Shown in pieces: positions 1 to 12,836 of a DNA stretch of 64,000 bases (position 1 is the first letter of the stretch; each line of letters begins with the position of its first letter). Source of the stretch: Strigops habroptila (taxonomy: Eukaryota > Chordata > Aves > Psittaciformes > Psittacidae); assembly GCF_004027225.2 (NCBI RefSeq), contig NC_044277.2:32228495-32292494 (forward strand). The letters are read 5' to 3'. Position numbers and translations under genes: made by a program. The notes under the pieces were generated by a model. That model saw only the letters and a program-made list of their open reading frames with translations, had not been told where the DNA came from and did no database searches.

Positions 1-3000
1 GTTCACATTGGTTTGTACTTCAGCTTCCTTTCATGTTTTTGGAGTGTAATTGCCTACATTTTATTTGCAGAAGATGAATCCATATGCAAACAAATGATTG
101 CATAGAAAAAGCATAACTTGATATAAAAGAGTGCAGTTCCATGTGAAATATTACAGGCTACATGCTCACAGCTAGCACTTCAATTTGTCATTATTGGAGG
201 CCCTGCTAAGCAGCCAGATATGCAGAGCAGTAGCAGAGACAATTTCTCTGGGATGGGACTAGATGGGACTGACTTAAGCCTTTTATTTTGTGCTGCATAT
301 ACTTCACTTGTAGAGCTTATACATAAATACTATTTACTTCTTTGTTGTCATAATCTAGTGTCTATTTGGAGATGCAATTTTTTCTTTCCCATGTAATTTT
401 ACTTTATTCCTTTCCAGCTGAGAAACAAAGGATTCACGTTTTTGTTAGCGGACTTTGTCAGTCATCACTACTTTTAGAAACCCCTCAGGAGCAAGAAGGA
501 TGGGAAGCTCTCAGGAAATGGTTCCAAAATCAGCACTACTGCGAAGCAAGGCCAAGCTACAGAAAACACATCTGAAGGAGCTCTCCCTAGTGGGGATGGT
601 TGGGGCAGGTCTAACGATCAGCCCAAAAGAGCACACAAGCAGGAAATCAGGGAAACAGATGGAGCTGTGAGACAGTGAGAGGGGAGAGCATAAAGCTGGT
701 GAGCTAAGCAAACAGGCACCATTGTTTCCAAACCCAAGAAGCTCTTCTACCGGAAAGATTACAGATTGCAATTAGCATCTGAGCTCTTTGGTGTCCTGAA
801 ATCTCTGCACTCAGAGGTCCCATTTGGGCGATATGGAAGCACAACTTCCCATCTCAGAAATAATGGAGTTGGTAGGCAATTGTTGCCAAAAGATTTATCT
901 GTACTCAGATACCCAAAACAGCCTGTAGGAGCTCCCAGATGGGAGCAGACATGCCTGTCCCTGGCAGGTGCCCTGTCTATAGCTTCCCCATGTGTTCTGA
1001 CAGTTGTTTCTGCTTGCTGAGAGTCATTGTTGCTCCGAGTTACGTTACTATCAACACAGCTATAGTAGGAAGGAAAAGAATAATCGGCACTGTCTTGATT
1101 ACATTCTGGTTCACATATAATCATCAAAATAGTTATCTAGTACTGGGAATAATTAGTGAATTTAAATCACTATTACAATTATCATTACTGCTACTGCTTG
1201 TTAACTTCAAGCCATCCTGAGGGTCTGGCATAGCGTGGAACTGTTCAGGAACACAAAAAAACTACAGGCAGCTCTGTTAAGCCTATTTTTCATCTCAAGG
1301 CTATTAAAGATTTCAGAGAGGTTGCATCACCATTACTGAAATGAGAAATTGGCTTATCAGCTGATCTGGTTGATGTGATTGGACATGGTCTCTTCTTTTG
1401 ATAGCAAGTCTCCATCTAGCTGTGAAAAGAGAATCCTAAGAGAACTGAAAAGGCTTACTTGCAAATTAATAAAACTTCTGAGCCCAAAAAGATACTGTAA
1501 GTACCTGGACTAAGTTAATCATACAAAAAAAGGCCAAGTTTGTAATTCTAAAACCAAATTATATAGCCTACATTCTGGATTTGTAAATATACCTGAATAT
1601 GTTTGAGTAGTCCTGCCAATGACTAGAGAAGTGCTTAAGTACAGGCTATTTTCTGGTGTCTCTGAGTTATGTGTTTCAACATATCAGCATGATTTAAAAT
1701 GAGATATGCATGAACTGTGTCTCATATGTATTCATCAGGAAAGAAGCACGTAACTCAGCTCACACTGCTAGCAGAAAAAAGAATGGAGATCAGACCATTT
1801 TAGAAATAATATTTAGCAAGTTATGACATGAAAGTAAAAATTGCAAAGAATCACCTTGTAACAGCTTTGGTGAGTCTTGAAGGGACTGTTGACTGACTGA
1901 ATCAGCAGTAATCTACATCCTAAGACCAGAGGAATGTAAAAACCTTTATAATTTTGACAGTGAGCATTTCATCAAACATATATTTACATTGAAGTTAATA
2001 TCTATTTGATCTCCTAAATGAGAGTCAGATAATCAATATGAACATAATTTAGGGTCAATTCTTTAGTGTCAGCTCAAAAAATACAATCTCTTTAGACATT
2101 AATTATTTAAGAAGTCATATGTATTGGCCTGCAGTAGATAAAACTACTGGTGTGTGAATAAAATAGCAAATTTTAATTCTAGCTACAGAAAAGCCCAGGT
2201 CCTAGCTAAACTTTTCCTGATTATATGATTCATCTGTGGCAGATAGTGTTACCACAAAGAATTATGAGTTTTGTAGTTTGAACTTTCCTGCAATTCATTC
2301 TAGGATGGAGCATGACTGGACTTCCAGCCAGCACAGGTGCCTTTACCCTCAGCTCCCACTCAAGAAACATGGAGATTTCTGCCGGGAACCCAGGATAAGT
2401 TCAGCTGAAAGCTACTGTCTCTTAGCTCATCAAAGTGATGCCATCAGCGTGCCTCACAGAAAACTAGTTAGCAAAGGATCTCAAGGGATAAGTTCAAGAG
2501 GTTCATGACCCTTTATCACAGCTATAACTATGCTACACCAGCAGCGCCTATGCTGTTTTCAGGACATCTGCTGAACATGGTCCCAAACCTCTCCAGAAAC
2601 ACAAATTCTCCTACCTTATTAGGTAGCCTGATCAGAAAGTCCTATGTGGGAAAAAAAAAGAAATGTTTGTAATGTCTAAAGGCACAGATGTTCACACATT
2701 TCAGATGAGATTACTTCAAATTCGCTGGAGTGAACACTCAAGTTAAGTTTCAGAAAACCCATGACCAGTCCAAGATGAAAGATGGTTTTAGATACATTCC
2801 CTTAAGCAGGCCTGTGCTAAAGATGGGTGGAAAAAGGCTTGTCTTAGGATGATACTTTTCAGCAGGTTGTATGATGCAGTAAACAGGAGGTTCTTATCAA
2901 AATATCACGTATTATCTACTCTTGACCTTGTAACAGAGCCCCTAATAAAAAAAATTCGGCAAAATGTTGATCCAGATTTATTCTGGGCTTGTGCTTTGAG

Positions 3001-5241
3001 AAATTTACTTTCCCATAATGGGCTGAACTTCTTAATATGTTTTTAATCTCTGTATTCCTTGAGTTATTCCATGTAACGCAAAAAGCGAGCTACTCTAACA
3101 AAACATATCAGATCTCATTTTATTTTATGTCTTATTTTAAATTAAAATACTGCATAGGAAGAAAGGGGAACAGATGCTGAAGATACAAAGTCTCAACCAC
3201 TCCTAGCTGAAGTCTGTCAGTTGTCATCAATATCGATCTCATGACGCTGCTCCCAAAATGGAGGGTAAACATGTTAGCTGAAATTTTTATGTACGTAAAT
3301 TAGTGATATTCTGGCAGCAGTTTCGACTCAATATGATACTTGGTACTTTCTGTCAGAGACTGTTACGTAGGATGCTGCAAGCTTTCAATCTGTTGATGCA
3401 TTTCTTTCTGGAAGTGGGTGTATTTAAGTGATAGGCATAAGGGATAGACAAATAAAGGCAGAAAACTGAATAAATCAGCCCATAACTGGGCAGTGCTGAA
3501 TGCCCTTTGTGAAGTCTTTTTGTACACCCAAATCACCGGCATGCTTTTCCCACAGTGTCGCATGTTGTTAGCCTTTACAACTGACCTAGATGAAAACATA
3601 CAGTCCTTGTTCAGCAGCACATCTGGGGGCACAAGTAGTTGATCACCGAACCAAGAGGAATCAAAACCCTGGAACTGCCATGCTGGTGCTATCATGTTCA
3701 AAATAGCACCAGAGAAATTAAGTCCATGTTAGCACTGGTAACTGGCACCAGCAAACTAGCCTCTTCGGCAGACTTTTGCTGAACCTTTTTCTAGGCCTGT
3801 CTTTGGTAGTACGATTTACTTAGTAACATACAGTGCATCCTCAAAATAAAGCAGTTCATCAAAACTATGTATTTTTAGTCTCCTTCACAACTAAAAAAAT
3901 AGAAATTTACCTCTATTTATGTCTAGAATAGAAACTTCTACAAAAATCACATCTACTAGCCAGGCATCACAGAGAAAAAGCAGATGCACCCCAGGCGTGT
4001 GAGTATGAACACAACCATTAAACAACCCATTTTACTACAGCCCTTTCCAGAGTCATTTTGAAAGTTGCATTGCTGAACCAAGTTAACAATCTGAGTACCT
4101 TTATAGCACTGTGATCAGGCTTACAGGTCACTTCAATGGTCTGAGACGTGATCATTGGCTGATATGTGGTGTCTGGCAGGACCTTATAATGGGATTTTCA
4201 TAACTCTTGAAATAACCCAAAGATAATGCCCACCAAGTAAAAAAAGAATAGAGAGTGAATGTTCTTTGGCAAAGTAAATCAATGTCAGATTGATTTCCAG
4301 GTGCACACTGCCAGCTTCCTACAAAAGTCTTTACATTACTGGCTGTCTGGAAACTAATAGGAACAATTCAACAGAAATAGGAGCTTTTTCGGAAGCTAAT
4401 TGCAAAAAGCACAATGTCACAATGATAGCATTATATGTTCATCTTGGAATAAAAATAGAAAAAATAGAGAAAAGTGGGACCAGGTTTAGTTTAGTCTGGG
4501 GTAAAAGTGGAAAAATCTGGGGGGGGTGGAAGCAGTTCCTCCCCTCTCCAGGTCCATTCAGCTGTCTGCAGCATCACAGTCCAAGCAGTCATGGCCAAGT
4601 AAGTGTCAGTGGTCCTTCTGTAGGCATGAAGGAGAAGAGAGAGGACTCTCCATCAGGCAATTCATTCTAAGAATTCAAAACACCTTTCTCAGGGTGGGGT
4701 GAAAGACTCTCTGCATGCGTCTCTCCCATAAGCTTGTGCTTAAATGCAGACAATCTCCCTTGAAGTGTCCATCCACAGCAAAATGTAAACCGTGATTTTC
4801 TCATGACCACAAGAGGTTGGAAAACCCCCAACATTTAGGATATGAATCCTCATCCTTGATGACTATCATAAGCAGTTTCCTGGAATTAAATATGAACTTT
4901 TAGTAGAAGCTTGTAGGAGAATGGTTTGACAACATGCTGGTATCATGGCCACCAATAGAGCAATCAGCACTGTGTCTTTGGGAGCTTTGGGATCTTGCTT
5001 TCCTGCACCTTTCCTGGAGGTTGCCGGAGAAGCCCAGTCATCGAACCCCACATCAACCTCACAGGCACAGCCCTGAGAGTAAGGCTTTGGACTCCAGCGT
5101 TCTTTTTACACTACCTATACATCAACCATCCAGCTGTCAGCTTGTATTTTCCTGTTGCAAGTCTTAGGATATTTCGTATTCACAGCTATTTCATTCATAT
5201 TTACTAGGACTAGACACTAGACGGTGAGACTTCAACTCCTG
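1..5241. other. Unique non-coding DNA, no gene recognised
   Basis: AT-rich sequence with stops scattered in every frame. The open stretches present (for example 759-1127 minus, 3363-3701 minus, 4290-4670 plus) have no recognisable domain, no paired splice sites and low-complexity composition. No CpG island, tRNA-like cloverleaf or LTR/LINE signature was seen. A G-rich tract (8 G) lies near 4520. This could be intergenic or deep intronic; the sequence alone does not decide. Confidence 0.6.
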
Positions 5242-5312
5242 AATCATAGAATCATAGAATGGTTAGAGTTGGATGGGACCTTAAAAATAATCTAGTTCCA
5301 ACCTCCCTGCAA
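5242..5312 (-). mobile_element. CR1 LINE, short 3'-end fragment
   Basis: The plus strand opens with two AATCATAG-type octamers (reverse complement of the CR1 3' terminal repeat), followed by a GTTGGATGGGACC-like block and then TTCCAACCTCCCTGC. These are the hallmark blocks of the extreme 3' end of bird CR1 retrotransposons, so the element lies on the minus strand. Similarity is lost after about 70 bp, which fits the strong 5' truncation usual for CR1. No coding capacity remains. Confidence 0.9.
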
Positions 5313-5336
5313 AGCAGCTTGATTGCCTTATAGAAC

Positions 5337-5355
5337 AAAAAAAAAAAAAAAAAAA
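5337..5355. repeat. Homopolymer A19
   Basis: Nineteen consecutive A, then G and a shorter A run. It lies about 25 bp beyond the recognisable end of the CR1 fragment. CR1 does not end in poly(A), so the tract is probably independent. Confidence 0.9.
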
Positions 5356-6394
5356 GAAAAAGTGGTTATGAAGAAAAGACAGAAAACATGGCATTTTCAA
5401 GCTCAAAATCCAGGAAGGAAAAAAAATCCGGGATTTTAGTGTATTTCGAAATGTCATTATTTTAATGTTCTGATTCATGCATTTTGAATGTCTAGGGATG
5501 GCAGTTCTATAATGTAAATACAGGCTTTTAGCTCACAGGCTATACATCTGAAACAAAACCAATTTAATCAGTTAAAAACAACATTTAAAATGTTTGTTTA
5601 AAAAATGTGGCAACAATGTCTCAGTTCATATTTTGCTGTCAGACCAGCGCAACTCTGACATAAACAACAATGAGGAGTACATCCTAAATTGAGTTTTCAC
5701 TTTTTAATGCATTACAGTCATGTCTCACAACTTCCTACCAATAATTAAAATGTCAAATGCTGTATTTATTTCTTAATCCCACTGGTTTATTGTTTTTAAG
5801 GCTGAAATGGAACAGATGCCAATAAGACCAGCAAAAACTAAAGTGATTTCACAACTAGGCTCAAGTGTTTAAATCTCCCCTTTTTTTCCTAAGAGGACTG
5901 CAATCTTTCTTGAGAAAGATTGTGATTCACTTCCAATACTAAAATCCCCTGCCTCTTTATTCCAAAAAGAGACATTTTTTCCTGTATTACAATTTCCCAA
6001 AATATCCAAATACATTGTTACTTAATCTGGAGATTTCAGAGCCAATATGTTAACCAAATCAGATTTCTAACATCATTTCAAAAGACAAAGGCAAGACTGC
6101 TTTACTTTGGTTTTTTTATTTCGGAGCTCCTGACCTTCAGAATAGACAAATGTCCTGCACTTTATTTGTATTCTCAGTGTTGCAGAACAGAGTTCTGCAA
6201 CTTAATAATAATAGTAGTGAAAATGACCCTGTCTCTCAATAGCGCTTCCAAGATTCCTGATAATCAGTGCATCTTTTGCATAACCACTGAGCCCTGAGCT
6301 GACACTTTGCAAGATCACAACAGCTCCCCAAAAATCTCTTTCTAGTAGCTTATGCAAATTTGATGAATGGATATAGTTGAACTTCCTTTTATCC
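5356..6394. other. Unique non-coding DNA with a small hairpin
   Basis: AT-rich sequence, no gene recognised. It contains a perfect inverted repeat at 5901-5922: 10-bp arms CAATCTTTCT and AGAAAGATTG with a 2-base loop. No terminator role is implied in a eukaryotic context. Confidence 0.6.
5901..5922. repeat. Perfect 10-bp inverted repeat, 2-base loop
   Basis: The arms at 5901-5910 and 5913-5922 are exact reverse complements around TG. It is too short for a microRNA precursor and no element boundary is visible around it. Confidence 0.85.
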
Positions 6395-6578
6395 TTGTGC
6401 ATGTTTTGACCTTATCAGCACTAAATTTCATCTGTTGTTTTTGTCTTGTTACTGTGAGATCTTGATGCAGCTTTTCATAACCAATTTCTTTTAGAATATT
6501 CTGGATAATTTTTTATCCTTTGTAACCAATATCACTGCTATTGTCTCCATTTTCTCATAAATTTAAGAATACATTGAG
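6395..6578 (-). mobile_element. Ancient CR1/L3-like LINE fragment, highly degraded
   Basis: The plus strand carries, in order, blocks resembling AAATTTCATCTG, GTGAGATCTTGATGCAG, a CTGGATAATTTT...ATCC...TGTAACC block and CTCATAAATTTAAGAATA. This order matches my recollection of the conserved 3' portion of old amniote CR1/L3 LINEs read in reverse complement (in the consensus, 'atttcatctg', 'gagatc', 'tcatctgcaaactt', 'atcatttatgaatatgttgaa'). The same block order occurs at 24137-24640. Divergence is high, so the family is uncertain and the ends are approximate. Confidence 0.55.
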
Positions 6579-6775
6579 GTCTTAGTGATGTCTCACCAGT
6601 GAGCTGCCTTCACTCTATATACCGGTTGTGTACATAGTCTCTGCATCCCAAATTTAAAAACTGGTGTTTTTTTGCCAAAGAGAGGGTCAGAAGTTACTTG
6701 ACAGTAAACTGGTGAAATCATGGTACCCTCTTTGGTCCATCTGTCTATTCCTCAGATCCATGACAACTCATATAC

Positions 6776-6987
6776 TAGGTTTGTGTGGCAAGGTTTTGGT
6801 TGCAGGGGAGACTACAGGAGTGGCGTCTGTGAAAAGCTGCTAGAAGCTTTCCCTGTGTCTGATAGAACCAATGCCAGCCAGCTCCAAGAGGGCCACTGGT
6901 CAAGGCTGAGCCCATCAGCAATGGTGGTAGCGCCTCCAGGATATTATATTTAAGAAGGGGGAAAAATTACTGTGCAGGAGCAATTGC
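6776..6987 (+). mobile_element. Partial LTR, same family as the LTR at 39728
   Basis: About 210 bp align block by block with 39728-39945. Shared blocks are GGTTTG..TGGCAA, CTACAGG.GTGGC.TCTGTGA, AAGCTGCTA.AAGCTT, CCAATGCCAGCCA, GAGCCCATCAGCAA, GGTGGTAG.GCCTC and AGAA.GGGGGAAA, ending in AGCAATTGC. A TATA-like TATATTTAAG occurs near 6944, just ahead of the shared purine block, where the core promoter of such an LTR would lie. After 6987 similarity stops abruptly, so the R/U5 side of the LTR and any internal region are missing. It carries no protein information. Confidence 0.8.
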
Positions 6988-7319
6988 TCATCTCAACGCT
7001 GGGGTTATGCTGTTTGAACTGTCGGAAGCAGCACTAGGAACAAGTAAACACACAGGAGGGACAGAGCTTTTCGGTAACTTGCAGAAGCTCAGAGCCTCAG
7101 TGGCAGAGCTGAGAGCAGACATCACACTTCCAGTCTCTCCCTAGGTTCCTTCCCAATCCTTTGTTTTCAGGGGTTTTTCTGCAGAGTCTGGGAGTCTTGC
7201 TTTCCAGGGCAGCACATAGGAACCCAGGAGGCATCACTCTTGTAACAGGCCATTGCTGCACTCAGCAGCTGCCTGCTAGCTCTGCTTGGGACTTACCTGG
7301 ACTGTTCACCAGCAACCAG

Positions 7320-7341
7320 CCTATAAGCCTATAAGCCTATA
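7320..7341. repeat. 8-bp tandem repeat, about 2.75 copies
   Basis: The unit CCTATAAG is repeated exactly: two full copies plus CCTATA. Confidence 0.9.
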
Positions 7342-10300
7342 GCGAAAACCAAGCAAAGGACTAAAAGAACTGTACAGAGAAAAGGAGAGATGGAAGGCAG
7401 GACTAAGAGACTAAGGTATTTTTTCTGTCTGGTATAAGAGATCTTGTTGTTTTGAAACTGTTCTTTATAGCCCATGAAAAGTGTAAAGTGACATGTGAGA
7501 TGCAAATTATTTCTGAAGCTGCATTATGAGAATGCACAATTAATTTATGCTGTGTCAGTTGGAATTGGACTCTGGTCCTTCTCTTGAGCTGTGAAAGCAA
7601 GAAAACCCAACCCCTAATTACTACATGATGTTTCTGCTGCAAGAAATACCATGTATTTTTAAAAAAACAATTGATAGTTTTGTCATCCATGTAACTTAAG
7701 ACTTCATCCAGTCGATGAAACAGATGTTCAGTTAAGTTGTCTCTTGAATTCCCAAGCTTGTCAGTTGAGCAAAAATGAGCTTGGCTTCTTTCCCATTCAC
7801 AAAGGGTACTTACACTTATTTTTCTTTCAGTGTCAGTACATTTCTAATGCCTAGAGATACATGTTGTAGGAAGAAGGCTACACTTTGCAGTTCACTTACT
7901 CCAGTGGAATTTGATTCCATCATATGAATCAGAGAACTGGAAATCATTGATGAACTGAGTGCATTAAATTAGCATTCTAACAAGCACATTTCTGTGTGAA
8001 AAAATATGCCAGTGCTCTCTACTTAGGCTTAAAATATAGGAGAAAATGTCTTCCTGAGAATTTAACACTATAAATTTGAGAAAAACAAACTAGATTTAAC
8101 CAACAAGATGTGCTGAATATTTAGAAGAACAGAAAATTTGTCCTTTCAGTCACTCCTGAACACTACCATTATTTTTCAAAGTAAACACTATAATTTAGCA
8201 GTTATTAGATGATGTGGCTCATGCATCACTGATCATGGCAGTCCAAACATAAGCCAAACCTGTGCAACATGCAAAAGAGCACAGAGGGGGAGAAAAGCTG
8301 AGATCTGGTAGTGATGAGCTGGAGCTGGTTTGGGGCACTGCTGTGTGCATGAGTCCTCTCCTGCCCTCCAAACCTGGCAGGAGCGATGTCCAGCACACTG
8401 GATGTCCACACCACACACACAATGTCCACCAGGCTGTTGTCTTGTCCTCCTCGCAAAGGCTTGGTGACCAACGGGGATCCCCATGACACAAGTCCCCAAA
8501 GTTTGATGCCCCTTGTGAACATGTGCTGACACCAGGATGACTGGGTACACAGAAGGCACCTCGGGGGTCAAGATCCTTCCCTCCTTCAACCCATGCACAA
8601 CCTCTGCTGATTCTCTCATGGCAGAGATGAGAATGAACCAACCATTTGTCCATGGATATTTCCATAAGAAGAGCTAATTGCTGAGGACTAGAAAGAAGAG
8701 CTCATCTGATGTATATGTGCTGACTAATACCAGCCCAGGATCTGGCTTAGAGCGTATTGTCTAACATTTTCCATCACTCAGAAAAGAAGGATCTTTGTGT
8801 ACTATCACTCCATCGCACTGGGAGAAGTGACATTACTTAAATTAGTGCTGGTGTGGTACTGGGCCCTGGAGACGCCAATAATAGGAAGAGCACTCCTTGT
8901 AGTGGTACAGCTTGGAGAAAGTCCTTCTCATGCTACTGCCGGGATAACAGAGATTCTTGATTATTCTGTGAAATTTCTGTGTTGAAAGAGCAGTAGGCAG
9001 CCTACAGGAGGGACCACGACCTGGCACTGAAATACAGTCTCTATCACATCTGAAGACAACTGTATCGACAGTTTGCAAACAAACTGAATTTGGAGGGAGA
9101 TCTTAAATAATTTCACAAGGGTACAAGAGAAGCCAGTGTCTTATGCAGAACAAGTAAAGTCACTGCCCAGTTTCTATCTCTGTCTGCATGCATGGACCAT
9201 ATGCCCTACAAATTAGGAATAAAGGGAGAACAAAGAATTCATTCAAATTCAGGTTTCGTGCATCAAAGTGACTCTATTCTAAGTTTTTCCTGAATATCAA
9301 AAGATGCCCATATGGCACAAAAACAACCTAAAAATGGTACAGAGAAATGAGAATCATATTCACTGCAGCAAGATAATGGTAACAGTTCAGAAACTAACAG
9401 ATGTCTATGGCTCAGTATTTTAAAGTTTGTTATTCTGATTCTGTCAAGGTGACATTTACAGTATGGTAACAATAACGCTATAATTTGACCAACTTGAAAT
9501 ACTTTTATATTTAGCATTTGTAATGTTTTGATAAACAACTGGGAAGTATTTCTTTACCAAAATACCAAATTATATATCTTACCAAAACCAAAAAAAATCA
9601 GTGTATGTGATTCAAAAATAAGTGGCGAAACTTTCCTTGAAATAAAATATAGGAAAGCAGTGAGTCATCACAGAGATGATGAGTCTGCCATGATAGTAGT
9701 GTCATGACAGCATTGACAGATCTTCTCTTTATCTGAAGCTCTAAATTTTAGGGTCTCTCTCTTTCTTTTTCCGCCTCTTTTATTTGCGTAAGACACTAAA
9801 TTTTCCACTGACAGTTTCAGATACATGTTTCTGAAAAGCACTGCTTCTCTCTGCAGTCATTTGCCAAAGAAAGATTTTAAAGATACTTACATAAAGTAGG
9901 TGTCACTATCCCTGTGTTTTAAACACTGAACTAACCAGTTACATACCTTTCTGTAGCCCAAACCCTTTAATCTACAAATTTTTTCCAGTCATTTATAAAG
10001 TCCTGGGAATACAAATAAAGTGCAGGATATTTGCTTTCAAACAGTGTGGTCACTAAATTAGTAAATTAGTTTAAACCAGTCAAGCATTAGCCAGCCCTGC
10101 CTAGTAATTGTAGTTGATGAACTATTTTTCTAAAATATCTAAAGAAGTCATCTTTTTACATACACACATCATTCTAACTTAGGTTATTCCATCTGTACAT
10201 TTATGTCCTAGACTAGTTATCCCCTAACCACATATTCCATTATTCTATCATTTCAGCCTTTCCAAATCAACTCAGCCTCTCTTGCAGTGCCAAAGGCCTG

Positions 10301-12796
10301 TGGGGCTTGGGATTTTTCACTTCAAGCAAAACAAGACTTCTGAACAGTAAATGTAGTCAGGAAGACAACGAAGGATGTAAATTATCCCTATTCACAGAAC
10401 TTATTTTTTGCTATATTCGTACAAATCTATTTCGAAAAGCACCAAGTACCTCCCTCTTCCACTGATTTTACCAACACTAGTAAGAAAAGTTTGAGAAAAA
10501 TTAGACTATAAATTGAAGGATTTGAGGATATGGAAAGATGTTGGTTTGATTTTCTAGAGAGTTAGTATATTATTTTTATACACAATTTTCCCAACAGCCA
10601 CCATTTTGACTGCAGATTTAATTTATATTGGCTTGTTATTTGCCTTTAGATGACTAAATTCCAGCTCCTTGATTTAAAAGCCATTTCAGCCATTTCCGCA
10701 TGGCCTGAACTGCCAGACCACTTCGTTCACAGGTGCTTGTGTACTTGAACAGAAATAGCAGTAACAAGTGCAGAGCAGAGGCAGTGCAAGTCCCGTTGCA
10801 GAATGGCAGCATGAGGACACAGGGTCTCTCATCTCTCCCATTCCTCCAACGCTCCATTTCACAGGCTGCTTCCAGTTGTCACTGAGCCCTGTGCAGTGCC
10901 AGCTACCCCAGCTGCAGCCAGGACATTGCATTTTCCACCTGGCCATGAGGTCTGACCTGGCAATAACCCTCTGTACCCACTTACCTTTCCTCACCCAGCT
11001 GCTTTGCTGCATGATGGGAGAAGTGTTTGAACCACGATTCCCCTTTTTGTGCAAGGACTTGCTGTCCATCATGCTGAGACTTTAATTGGAGGTGGGCTTC
11101 CTATTGTGGCTCCATAAAGGTTTTCTCTCAGTAACTGCATGTTTATTACCAATTTGTTACAAAAACAAGGCAGAAATCTTCCAGTACCCTATAGTTTCCC
11201 CACTGCGCTGAAAACCCATGCTGTGTACTATGCCTTTATTAACCATTCTTATTCATAATTATTCCTGCAAAGCCTCATTAAAAGGAGCCAAAAATGCCCT
11301 CTGCAGCTTCCCCCCTCCATCCTCAACCTCACACATCCTCCTTTTCTCTCAGTTGTGCTAGCAGGCTCATGAAGAGTTGGCTTTGCCTTGCCATCAAAGC
11401 ATCTCACTGCAGAAGGGCACCTGAGGTCACCCCAGCCCTCAGGGAGTGCCACTGGCTTCCTGGCTACTCACAGCAGGAACGACATCACCCACAGTAACGT
11501 TATTGTTATCATCTTCTTACCATCGCCATTTGCAGTTTAAACTGTGAGCCTGGCCAGGGCTCCATTACCCCTTGTAATGGAGGGGTAACGTTCCCAAGCC
11601 CGGCTGATCCTGCTTCCCACCACCCCACACAACCGCCAATTAATTACATGGGTTTTCGTGGTGCCAGAGTAAGGACCTCTCTCCTTACGACAGTGTAAGC
11701 ACATCTGACATTTGACAACCAGAGAAGGAGGAGTGGACTGGGGAGAAAGCAAAGGAAAAGCTCTGTCTTCCCTTCCCAGCTGGGAATGTCAGGACAGCAT
11801 TCAAAACAAAGCAGGACAAAGAGCCCCAAAACTATGGGCAGCATCTGATGAAGAGGTAGTTAATTCAAAAGAAGGTAATAAGTTTGTTGATGGCTTATTT
11901 ATAGCATTATAAGTTATTTTTGAGAAGCAATATAAAGAAAGAAAAAAAAAATGTCAGAAGGGACATCAAGGACTAGCCACAGGAAAAGCTAAGGAAATAA
12001 GGGAGATGGTAGTAAATAAACAACCATCTTAAAAAACCAATATGTACACCAAGAGGGAAGTTTCTCCTATTTCAGCTCCTTCTAGCATGCAGTGTCACTG
12101 AAAGCCCCCTGTACATCCCAATACAAAAGCTCTTATGTCTGTGTATTTATTATTTAGCTGCCTTAAATTCAAAATGAAAAGAGAAAAAAAGATTACTTTC
12201 ATCCCCCATCTACGCCTTTGAAATACACAGGGACACTATCACAGAATTTTACCACACTCATTAATGCCATCATATATTTTCTCTTCCAGAGAGGGAATAT
12301 TAACAGTTTCTCCTGACCCACGCTGAAACAACAGGAGGCGAGCGGCCCCCGGGTGCTGCCATCCCCTTGCAAGGACTATCAGTTTGCATTAGTCACAACA
12401 AACCTCCTCCCATCACCCAGCTTTTGCAGGGTCCTTTGCTTGGAAACAGTTGCTGGGTTGAGGCTGCTCTGCTCTTAGCTCTTTGGGTTCCCAACAAAAG
12501 AAATTACAGGTGACTGACAGGCAGGACCACACTCGGTAGGGTTTTTTTTGTAAGAGGCTGCATTTGTCCTCCAGAACAGCAGCCATCAAGCTTTAGCCTG
12601 CAAATCCCAGACACATGGAGGGCCAGCTTCTAAATTTGAAAGGCAAGCATAAAAGCTTGATTATGAGAGGTGGAGATTTTTTTACTAATTTCATGACCTT
12701 GAAAGCTATTTCTTAGGACACGATATGGAGTACAGCTTAAAACTTCATGCCTGACACTTTGAAACTGACATTTTAAAGAACTGTGGTTTCACTTTC

Positions 12797-12836
12797 TTTT
12801 TTTATTTATTTATTTTTGCCCAAAAAAAAAAAAAAA
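12797..12836. repeat. (TTTA)n followed by A14
   Basis: A T-rich TTTA array on the plus strand is followed after TGCCC by a run of 14 A. Simple-sequence tract; no element boundary was recognised beside it. Confidence 0.8.
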
